Made by a program: the position numbers and the translations under genes. Below, one piece after another: positions 32,061 to 41,163 of a DNA stretch of 64,000 nucleotides. The DNA comes from Coptis chinensis (taxonomy: Eukaryota > Streptophyta > Magnoliopsida > Ranunculales > Ranunculaceae): positions 55,370,501 through 55,434,500 of the forward strand of contig CM027381.1 in NCBI GenBank assembly GCA_015680905.1, written 5' to 3'. Under the pieces are notes generated by a model. The model searched no databases and was not told the DNA's origin. It worked only from the letters and a program-made list of their open reading frames with translations. Each line of letters begins with the position of its first letter. The first letter of the stretch is position 1.

Positions 32061-33310
32061 ATGGCTAAAGAACAAGAGACTCCTCTATCTGATTTTTATA
32101 AAGCCCTAAACGATGGTCCTAAGTCGTGCATCGTTCTTGCAGACCTAGTGGAGGATTTTTGAATTCCCCCTAATATATTTAACTTGTTACCGGTTTTTCA
32201 TGGTTTAGACCACGAGAAGCCTTACCAGCATATGCGTAGGATAGAACAAGTTCTCACTATATTCCATCATCCTAGCATAAGTCTGGATCAAGTTAAACTT
32301 AGGGTGTTTTCTTTCACCCTAGCCGACAAGGCAGCGTCTTGGTTAACTGCCCAAATGCCAAACTCTGTGGACTCATGGGCTAATCTTGTTCAATTGTTCA
32401 TGGAACAATTTTACCCACCACTGAAGACAGATGAAATGCTTCAAAATATTCATTTCTTCTGCCAGAATCCTCATGAATCTTTTTCAGAGGCCTAAAATCG
32501 TTTCACTGATCTTCTCATTTAATGCCCGCATCATAATCTTGCGAAAGACATGCTTGTCCGTGCCTTCTTCAAGGGGCTTTTACATCATTATAAGGAGGTT
32601 CTAGATATCATGACTGGGGGTAGTTTTCTTAGTAAAGGAGCCTTGGAGGCTTATAAATTCTTAGAAGATCAATCTAAGAGGAACAACAATTAGGGAGGTA
32701 ATGAATCTTCCCGCTCCACTCTTTCTTCTTTTGAGGTTAAAAATGATCCTGAGCTTAAAACTCTTATCGATGCCCTCACTAAAAAGGTAGATACCCTATC
32801 TGTTCAACAACAACCCACTCCAGTCATGAAGATTAACTCTACTCGTTGTAATGTCTGTTTTAGTCTCGAACATTCCGACTTCTATTGTCCTCTTGTCTAT
32901 GCACAACCACCACCACAACCATCACACTTTAACCAGTTAACTTAACATCAAGGACAAGGAAACTTAGGTGACCAGAATAGAGATTTAGTGCCCATGACCC
33001 ACAACTATCAACATCAAGACATGAACGCTCAACAAGCTTTAATTCCAATCCAACCATCTACAGACAAAGTAGTGGTGACCTTGTTAGAGAAACAAAATCA
33101 AATTATGCAACAAAACTCCAACTTGATGAAAGATCAGCATGATCAAAACTCTAATATGACGAAACAAACGATGTAAATGATGCAGTCTTTGTGCCAAAAG
33201 ATTATTGACATGTCTTCTAACCAAAATAATAACCAAACCGGCGTGTTTCCAGGTCAAGTAGTGCCTAATCCTAAGTCAACAAACACCGCCTTTGAAATAA
33301 ATAGTATTCA
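32061..33310 (+). pseudogene. gag of element B with several in-frame stops
   Basis: It starts at ATG 32061 (MAKEQETPLSDFYKALNDG). The same frame runs to about 33310 and includes NLLPVFHGLDHEKPY, LRVFSFTLADKAASWL and FMEQFYPPLKTDEML of the gag domain. A Cys/His-containing segment follows (CNVCFSLEHSDFYC), then VVPNPKSTNTAFE at the gag-protease junction. Stops at 32160, 32493, 32520, 32691, 32943 and 33174 interrupt this single frame without shifting it. Gag would be the particle protein. The start codon and order match the related element A. Confidence 0.85.
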
Positions 33311-33315
33311 CTGTA

Positions 33316-34754
33316 ATGCATGGTAATATAAACCAAGGGGACCTACAGGTAGTCACTACCTTTCGTTCAGGGCGAGTAGTTGATAACCAAGTGACTATGC
33401 CTAAAGATCACCTGCAAACTAAAAATGATACCATACCAAATACTATAATAGAAACTGAAGACCCTACAACTGTAGAAGTACCAGTTAAACCACAACCAAA
33501 AGGGAAAACATTACAAGACCTAATAATAGAAATTGAAGACCCTACACCTGTAGAGGTTCCAATATGGACACCTAGATGGAAAACGGCTAGAGATAAAGCA
33601 AAGCAAAGACTAATAATACTTTTAACCCTTCTGCTAAATATAGCAATAAACCACCATATCCCCAGAGACTAGTTGTGTTTAAAAAGGACGAGAATTTTGA
33701 TGAGATTAGGGAAGTGTTTAAAAATCTGACTATAAACCTACCTTTTCTAGATGCTATAAAAAGTCTACCTGGACACGCTAAGTTTCTAAAAGAGTTGTGC
33801 ACCAAGAAGAGGAAAACCAGCATACCTAATGAAACCTTCCTAACTGAACAATATCCCTCTTTATCTGAACATAACAGAATTGTTAAGTACAATGCACCTT
33901 AGGTGATACCTTTATAACAACTGCTTTATTAGACCTGGGAGCGAGTGTTAACTTACTCCCTTTTTATTTATATAAACAACTAGGTCTAACAAAACTTCAA
34001 CCAACCAAAATGATTTTGCAGTTAGCCAATCGTTCTATTAAGTATCCCAAAGGCGTAGTTGAAAATATTCTCGTTAAGGTTCAAGAATTTTACTACTCTG
34101 TTGACTTTGTTATTCTCGACACAGAAGCTGCTCATGATTTCATTCCCATCATTTTAGGGCGTCCTTTCTTGGCAACCGCCAATGCCCAAATCAATTGTCG
34201 GGATGGCTCAATGACTCTTTCTTTTGGAAATCTTTATGTGGAAGTTAACATATTTAGACAAAAGTAGAGACAACTAGGTTTTCCTGTAGAAGGTGAAGTT
34301 AAGTCTATTAAGAGTTTTGTATATCACATTACTGCTTCCGACGATCTTGTCCCCACACTAGTAGATACCCCTCTTATGGAAGAAGACAAAGATCACAATT
34401 TTGACTCCTTGAACATAACTGAACTACTGAAAGAATTTTCCACCCCGCCTCGACACTTCACAAGAGATGGAGTAAACCTCACAATAGACGAGATAGATGA
34501 ATTCCTCAAAGATGGAGATGAATACCATAATTATATGGATGCGAACAACCTAGATGAGGAATTCAATGAGTTGTCCACCCTCTCAAGAACTACCTAAAGA
34601 GCCACCTGATACCTTCATTTTCAGATTTGTGCTAATACCAACCCATGCCACCAATAAGTTTTATGCTAAAACCACGCACTCATTTTTTCCATTCCTTCAA
34701 TCTAAAATTTATCCATACCCTACATATCTTCCACAACCATCCATTTTCTCATGA
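33316..34754 (+). pseudogene. Aspartic protease and linker of element B
   Basis: The frame 33316-33672 is a repetitive acidic linker (IETEDPTTVEVP, then IEIEDPTPVEVP, a duplicated unit). The frame at 33675-33902 has EIREVFKNLTINLPFLDAIKSLPGHAKFLKELC. Codons at about 33930-34010 give LLDLGASVNLLPFYLYKQLGL with the active-site Asp. The 34010-34267 frame has FIPIILGRPFLAT. The 34376-34754 frames hold the acidic linker (DEIDEFLKDGDEYHN, NLDEEFNEL). Frame breaks lie near 33320, 33900 and 34590. Its layout matches that of element A. Confidence 0.82.
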
Positions 34755-34763
34755 TCATTCACT

Positions 34764-34985
34764 TTGACACCTTTTCGTTCAAAGAAAAAGAAGAAACTTT
34801 ATGCTCAATTAGGTTTTAGATCCATCAGAATTCACTCCCATTCTACTAAGCCATGCCATAGGAAATCTTGGTGCTTAATTCTGTTTGGTGGTGCATTACG
34901 TGTTAACAATTTATGGAAAGATCCACAATTATTTAGATTATTGATGTATGGTAAACTGCATGCTAATACATATATATCACATTAA
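34764..34985 (+). CDS. Conserved short ORF after the protease of element B
   Basis: An open frame of 73 codons ends in KSWCLILFGGALRVNN and LWKDPQLFRLLMYGKLHANTY. The same peptide, with a frame change, is encoded on the minus strand in element A (5884-6030). Its amino-terminal half is Lys-rich. It occupies the place where reverse transcriptase would begin. It may be the carboxy end of the gag-protease polyprotein rather than a separate protein. The family is not recognised. Confidence 0.5.
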   Translation: MTPFRSKKKKKLYAQLGFRSIRIHSHSTKPCHRKSWCLILFGGALRVNNLWKDPQLFRLLMYGKLHANTYISH

Positions 34986-35091
34986 GTCTACGGAATTTGA
35001 CTTAAAAAGACCCATATAATTTTTTGTAACATACCACCTTTCTAGAGTATAGGCCAAACAAACATTTTCAAACTTAAAAAGAGTTTTCCAA

Positions 35092-35107
35092 TTTTGTTTG
35101 GGGGTGG
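35092..35107 (+). other. Internal polypurine-tract-like motif 1, element B
   Basis: TTTTGTTTGGGGGTGG, just after the conserved peptide. It is equivalent to 5523-5540 of element A. Confidence 0.6.
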
Positions 35108-35324
35108 CGTATTTTGGTATTTCATTTCAAATCTTTTTGTCACCCTTTACCTGTCATGTTTACTCCAGTAAAGTTTGTGTCAGTTAGTACGTAACAGTTT
35201 GATTGTGCTTCATGTTATCATATCATCTTTACAATATTTCTGTTACAGGTACTACCAATTTTTGCCACGTTTCTATGGTAAATTCTTTCTTTATCTCTTT
35301 ACACTTTGAGGACAAAGCGTTCGA

Positions 35325-35338
35325 TTGTTTGGGGGTGG
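35325..35338 (+). other. Internal polypurine-tract-like motif 2, element B
   Basis: TTGTTTGGGGGTGG preceded by TTTGAGGACAAAGCG. It is equivalent to 1675-1690 of element A, and ATAGAAAC follows both. Confidence 0.6.
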
Positions 35339-36881
35339 GATAGAAACATTTGCAAATATTAGGCACTTTTAGGATGTAAATTACGTACTTTTCTTTATAA
35401 AAAATTAAAAATCATAAATATTGTTTATACTAGGCACTTAGTGATAATAATATTGTTCCCTTCTCTATGATGATATTAGTCTAGAAATCTCACGTAGTAC
35501 TTGAATTAGGATTTAATTTTTGAAATATAGATTAATATATAGGTAATAGTTATTGCATCTTTTCATGAACGTCTTGCATGAACATCTTTGAATGTACTTG
35601 GCAGTATTTTTCTGAGACCTAGGTTAGAGTACTTAATACATATCCTGTGAGCATCTAACCTAAAAGCCTCATAAGAGTGAAATATCTGAGTGATGACACA
35701 AAGGAGAAGTAAATTCCGAGTAGAGAAATCGCACATCCACTTGCTTGAACACCACACCATATCCTAAGCGAGAATTTAGGCTCTCTTTGGATCGATATAG
35801 CCAGAAATTCACACCTATATGAAATTTATTATCCGCTAGTCGCTCCACTGAGCCTTTCATTAGCCTTTTCACAAACCACAAATCATTTACTCAATAAAAC
35901 AAAATAAAAAATAAAATCAGCCTACCTATCTAGATAAGTCTGGGAAATAGGATGAGTGAAGAAAAGAAAATAGAAAAACTTGTGTAAACAAAAATTAGTT
36001 AGTTGCTTCATAAAAAAAAAAAAAAAAAAAGAAAAAGAAAAGAAGTTTCCATCCAAAGAAAAGAAAATAAAAATAAAAATAAAATAAAAACTTCAAAAAT
36101 AGAATAAAATGAGTCAAAAAACCAAAATAAAAAGGCTAAGGATGGAAACAAAGTGTAGAAGCAAAAGAACAAGATTTTCTCTAGTTACATAATATGAAGA
36201 CCCTATTTTCTCATACTTGTCTTTTTGAATATCTATTTCCTTCCTTCTTTAACCAATACCTACGCCCCGTATCACCTAATAAAGACCTCTAGCTCAATTA
36301 GGAATAGGTTGGTGTGATAGTAAGTGGTAGATGTGTTTGATTGACCTCAGCTTTCTCGGATTGTCATTGAGATTATGAGGAAACGTGTGCCCACTACACA
36401 CTGGAGTTAGCAAACTTGAGTGGAAAAATTAGAGGGTTATATGTTTTGACACATTCCTTGTGAGAACCTACATAGGCACGCTACCCAAAAGTTTCAAAAA
36501 CGGACCTGCCATTGCATTTCATATCATAGTTCATTGTATAGTTGTTTATCTTAAGATGATTTGATTATTATACATGTATTAGTTTAAGTTTTAGAATGAT
36601 CATTCTTGTTTAAATACTAGTGAGATGTATAGATCATTGAGACATAAATAAGGAAACAATAGTTTTATTTCTTAGTCGTTGTAGTATAGATGAAGTTTGT
36701 GAGTACCTTCACTAGAAAACTGTCACGAGGCTATAACTCGTCCACTAGGGAATTTCTAGTGGTTTAAGGTCTTGTTGCATATGGTTAATACAATCGCACT
36801 TGGCAAAACGAGATTAGTTAGAACTCCATTTTTGGTAACTTATTCTAATTTCTCATATTTGCTTGAGGACAAGCAAAATGC
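35339..36881 (+). other. 3' noncoding region of element B
   Basis: No gene. It shares blocks with elements A and C, has an A-rich tract at 36010-36115, and contains the conserved palindrome at 36742-36762. Confidence 0.75.
36742..36762 (+). other. Conserved palindrome in element B
   Basis: Arms CCACTAGG and TCTAGTGG around GAATT, with one mismatch in the right arm compared with element C. Confidence 0.7.
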
Positions 36882-36896
36882 TGTTTGGGGGTGGTT
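36882..36896 (+). other. Polypurine tract of element B
   Basis: TGTTTGGGGGTGGTT directly before the LTR start TGACAAGAGCCC. Confidence 0.8.
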
Positions 36897-38426
36897 TGAC
36901 AAGAGCCCAAAACTATAGTTTTAACCCCTTTAACAATATCTCTTTTGACCAATTATGTGATTAATAAGTAAGAGTTAGTACTATTAACATGTTCTTATGT
37001 ATTTCAGGCATTAGAGTCGAATGTGTAGAAATACGCCCCTTTTGCGAGATAAAAGAGCAAGGGTTGGTTGCTAAGAAGTTCTATGTTAAAAGGCCAAGAT
37101 TCAAGGAGGAAAAGCCTTTTTAAAGCTCAGTCAAAGCTAAAAAGTCAAAGTCAACGCGGGCAGAAACAACGTACAAAAGTCAGCAGAACTTCTGAAGTCC
37201 GTATCTTTGGACTCAGACCTCGTAATTGGGCCTACCTTACGTCAAAACGACCGGCTCGGAAAGAGATTTCCACTGGTCCAAGCCTTGACCCAATTAGAGG
37301 AGCAGAAGTGGATGAAAAGGTTGTTAAAGTCATTTTCAGCTGAAAACCCCTTTGTGGACTGAAGTAATAAGGTTTTGGGGTCGATTTTTTGGCCCAAAAC
37401 ATGGCTCCTCAGCCCATGCACGAATTTGTGGATCTTGTCTCCTCCATATCAAGAGACAAAAGCTTAGCTCTTAAGTTACTTAGTTTTTTAATTAGCTTTA
37501 CTTAGTCTAGATCCAATAGTTAGTTTTAGATCTAGTTAATTAGCAAAAATTAGTGTCTAGAACAATATTTAGTTTTTAGAATCAATAATTAGTTTGTATT
37601 TCAAGTTTTAGTTTCTAATTCAATATTGAATTCATAGATTTAGTTTGTCTTAAATTTATAATTAGTTATACATAATCTTAGTTCTACATTAGTTGTAATT
37701 TCAGTTTTAATTCATGTTGATTCTTAGACTATTTGTTCTATTCGTTTAATCAAGTTTATTTCAAATTTATTTTAATCAAGTTTAGTTTAATTTAATTATG
37801 TCTTCCTATTATTGTTTATTGCCAATTAATCCAATGAAACTAGGCTAAAAACTCCATTAGAGGAGGTTAAAGAAGCCATGTGAGGATGATTGCTTGTTAA
37901 AATAGTTGTTATTTAGAATAGAATTTCAAGTTCATTATTATGAGTGTTTAGAGATAAACCTCATAATGATGAACTAGAGTTTAGAGCCACCATCAAAGAG
38001 ATTTGTGGTTGAACTAAACTCTCATGCTAGTGGAACCTTGATTTTAGAGGACTTGGTATTCACTAGGGATCAATATTCGATTCGATGACTAACTAATAAC
38101 CAACCGAATTGCATGGTGGAATTTCCCCCCTCTATGTTCTTCCAATTCATTAAATTCACATTTTAATTGTTTAGTTAAATTAGTTTAATTTATAATTAGT
38201 TTTAGTTTAAATAAATCACCACACTACTCTCATTGTTCTCACCATTGTTTCCTTGTGTTTGATTAATTGAATTCGTTTAAGCTAGATAGATTAAGAGTGG
38301 AACGATTCCGCACTCTATATATTGAATGAATATATATATGTGAGAGTAGGAAATAAATAATTGATACCGTAAGAATAAAGTTAGAGTAATCTAGTTGGAA
38401 TTTAACTAAGCAATTAAAATAAATCT
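36897..38426 (+). repeat. 3' LTR of element B, right end altered
   Basis: It starts TGACAAGAGCCC and is homologous to 29246-30732. It runs into the 260-base flanking repeat without a CA terminus or target duplication at the junction (AAATAAATCT / AATTTTCTT). Confidence 0.85.
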
Positions 38427-38686
38427 AATTTTCTTAATAAACTGGTAGGGTCTGCGTAACCCCACTCCCCACTGGAGGTTTAAAAAAAAAAAAAAAAAAA
38501 AAAAGATAAAGAATCCATGTTGTTTACCCAGAATTGGTTTTGGCATTAAATCTTCTAACTTCTAAGGTAGAGGCGACATCACTAGCCATATAGTTCTACT
38601 AAAAAAAGAAGGTGACTATAAAGTAGTATTATTTTTCATATAGTCTTAGCTAGCTTATAAATTGGTGCATGTGTAAATATGGTAGG
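38427..38686. repeat. Right copy of the long direct repeat flanking element B
   Basis: A 260-base match to 28991-29245 that includes the last bases before the B insertion (ATATGGTAGG). It then continues into new sequence (CAATGCATTGCC). Confidence 0.92.
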
Positions 38687-39465
38687 CAATGCATTGCCTG
38701 CATTATTCATTTTCATAATATTTATAATATATTTTTCGTCGAACAGGTATTGGAGTTCTCTAGCTAAAAGAGTTACACTACTGAAATTGATGAACTTCGT
38801 CTTGAATTCATCGACTTTATCCAACAATTTAATTATCTGAGTAGTTAATTTGGGTAAGTGGGCTTCCATATTTTCCCTTTCTTTATGTATATATATTTTT
38901 CTTATCGATTTTTTTTCTTACTTGTGCAATATACCCTTCTTGATTCACTTGCTTTTTAATTTTATATACTAGTCATAGTGGAATGACGACTTCATAATAT
39001 GATGTAGGTGCATGGATCGATTAACAGATGAATAGATGGCAGCTAGGTTTTTTGGTGTTGGAAGTGCGCACAACAAGCTAAGATATTGCTAGGATAGCGT
39101 TGGCATCATGTTTTTTTTTTTTTTTTTGCTTTAATTTATTGTGATTATTTTGGTATTGGAATGACTTATTTTGTTGGGAGTCAAACTAGATAATAGATAC
39201 TATGTTTGATCCATGAAATTAATCAAAGTTAATTGTTTTGAATGTTGTTTTTTTTCCCCAAGTGGATGTTGTTTCCATATCATAAAGTAGGTTAAAGTGA
39301 TTTTGGTTGTGATGTTTTGATAAATGTATGTGGATGTTGTTTCTGTCATAAAGTAGGTTAATGGGATTTTGGTTATGACGTATAGGATGCAGGTTGAGAA
39401 ATGAATACGATCGAATACAAAAATGAGAAAATATTTAAAAAAATAATTATTTTCATTTGTCTCAC
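38687..39465. other. CACTA interior, right part
   Basis: No complete gene. After an acceptor-like TTCGTCGAACAG at about 38750 the plus strand reads WSSLAKRV and, after one frame change, EIDELRLEFIDFIQQFNY. This looks like a protein exon fragment whose family I cannot name. It may be from the captured gene. A 17-base poly-T lies at 39112-39128. Confidence 0.4.
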
Positions 39466-40225
39466 TTTTGGAAAAAGTGACATAATATCTATTAAAAGTG
39501 ACACAACTTACCACTCTTATGTGTCGCTTTTGACGTACTTGTGTCACGCTCTAGTCCAAAAGTGACACAACTAGTATACTTAATGTGTCACTTTTGACGT
39601 ACTTATGTCTCGCTCTGGTCTAAATATGACACAACTAATATACTTAATGTGTTACTTTTGAAGTACTTATGTCTCGTTCTGATCCAAAAGTGATACAACT
39701 AGTATACTTAATGTGTCACTTTTGACGTACTTATGTCTTGCTCTGGTCCAAAAGTGACACAACTGGTGTACTTAATGTGTCACTTTTGACGTAATTATGT
39801 CTCACTCTAGTCCAAAAGTGACACAACTAGTGTACTGAATGTGTCACTTTTGACATACTTATGTCTTGCTCTGGTCCAAAAGTGACACAACTAGTGTACT
39901 TAATGTGTCACTTTTGACGTACTTATGTCTCGCTCTGGTCCAAAAGTGACACAACTAGTGTATTTAATGTGTCACTTTTCACGAAATTATGTCCCACTCT
40001 GGTCCAAAAGGGATACAACTAGTGTCACTTTTGATAAGCACTGTGACACTCTTTCTTAAAAGTGACACAAGAGGTTATTCTTAAGTGTCATTTTATTAAC
40101 AAAAAGTGACACATTTAGTAAGGCTTTTGTGTCACTTTTGGTAGAACTTTATGTGTCGGGGGCTGTTAGGTCACTTCAGAATTAGTTTCAAAAGTGACAC
40201 AAGTGACTTCTTGTGTCACTTAAAA
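39466..40225. repeat. Right subterminal repeat array of the CACTA element
   Basis: About eight units with a period near 64 bases, each holding AAAAGTGACACAACTAGTG and the inverted TGTGTCACTTTTGACG. Every unit is therefore itself a small inverted repeat. Less regular copies follow up to the terminal repeat. Confidence 0.88.
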
Positions 40226-40256
40226 AGTGACACAAAAAGCCCTTCCTTTAGTAGTG
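40226..40256 (-). repeat. Right terminal inverted repeat of the CACTA element
   Basis: The reverse complement begins CACTACTAAAGGAAGGGC, matching the left end. The target duplication GTT follows at 40257-40259. Confidence 0.88.
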
Positions 40257-40259
40257 GTT

Positions 40260-41163
40260 ATTTTCTTGTTTTTATTTCAATCAATCTTGTTTACTTGTTC
40301 TTAGTTTCAATCTTTAATCTTGTTCACTTGTTCTTATTTCAATGTTTTAATCAATCTTCCTTTCATGTTTTCAAGTCATTTCAATACAACAATCAAAGCT
40401 TTCAAGTTTTCATTAGCTTAGAACCATTATAATCCATACAAGAGTCTACCTTTCTTTTTCACATCTCCTTCACTCAAACTCTAAATAATTTAGGATGAAC
40501 CTCACTCTTAAACAAACTTTTTGAAGTATACTCACCACAATCAAAAGCTCCAACGAGTTGACAAACAAACACAAACCATGCATAAGTCAATGGTATACAA
40601 CACAATACTAGACCAGAAATGAACATATTTTGTAGTAATAACTGCTTATAAACTATCTTCCAAGTCGTCAGCTTACACCACTAAGAGTTAATACCAGAAA
40701 TGAAGCTTTCTAGTTCAAAATTCATCTGTGAAATATATACTTACTTATATATTATATGCCTCAAGCAAATTATTCAAACCTGAAACTGTATGCAAATATG
40801 ATCCTCTGGACACTGACAATTAAGCTACAGTGTGAAACACATACTCCATTCCAAAAGACGATAAATAGGATTTGTTAAGCTTCAATTGGCAATAGTGGTC
40901 TCAGTGGCCATATTAAGGTTGATGTGTTTATCGAACTGACTAAAGTCCCTTTAACTTTGAAGAGCTGGGTGTGGTGGTGCTTGTAATAGAGTTTGTGCTC
41001 ATGTCTATGTAGTTGGATGGGCTAATCACAGAAGACAGTGTTGCATATGGTGCTTTCTTTATTAAACTAGGCAATTCACAAACCAAATATATATGAACAT
41101 ATGACCAAAGACAATGGCCACTTTGAGCAGGAAATTCGGTTGTAGTAAGTACTTCAAATACTA
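40260..41163. other. Probable rest of element C's LTR, then intergenic sequence
   Basis: The first 350 bases (repeated CTTGTTCACTTGTTCTTATTTC-like T-rich units) resemble the sequence just left of the CACTA element, so they probably finish the interrupted LTR. The LTR end and target site are not resolvable. From about 40600 onward I see only AT-rich sequence leading to the 3' end of the receptor kinase relic. Confidence 0.4.

Larger units (their letters stand above)
29246..38426 (+). mobile_element. Element B: Athila-type LTR retrotransposon without RT or integrase
   Basis: The order is 5' LTR, primer-binding site, leader with tandem repeats, gag, protease, conserved peptide, three polypurine-like motifs, noncoding region with palindrome, and 3' LTR. 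As in element A, no reverse transcriptase, RNase H or integrase is present. B lacks the two ATHILA-like ORF modules found in A. It is nested in the right part of the CACTA element. The usual 5-bp target duplication is replaced by a 255/260-base direct repeat. The 3' LTR does not end in CA, so its right end seems lost or replaced. Confidence 0.88.
16832..40256. mobile_element. CACTA (EnSpm-like) transposon, non-autonomous, carrying host gene exons and two nested gypsy elements
   Basis: The left end reads CACTACTAAAAGAAAGGC and the right end, reverse complemented, CACTACTAAAGGAAGGGC. Both continue with CTTTTTGTGTCACTT. They are flanked by the 3-bp target duplication GTT at 16829-16831 and 40257-40259. 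Both ends carry many AAAGTGACACAA motifs in both orientations, the usual subterminal transposase-binding repeats of this superfamily. Taking out elements D and B leaves about 5.6 kb of CACTA sequence. No transposase or TnpA-like gene is visible, so it would need help in trans. It sits inside the LTR remnant of element C. Confidence 0.88.

Noticed and set aside
39200..39547. 115-residue minus-strand ORF in the CACTA element
   Set aside because: AT-rich sequence with short repeats, and no domain. It runs into the subterminal repeats.
39466..40225. Regular repeats that could suggest a CRISPR-like array
   Set aside because: Plant nuclear context. The repeats are contiguous with the CACTA terminal repeat and contain transposase-type motifs, and there are no unique spacers.
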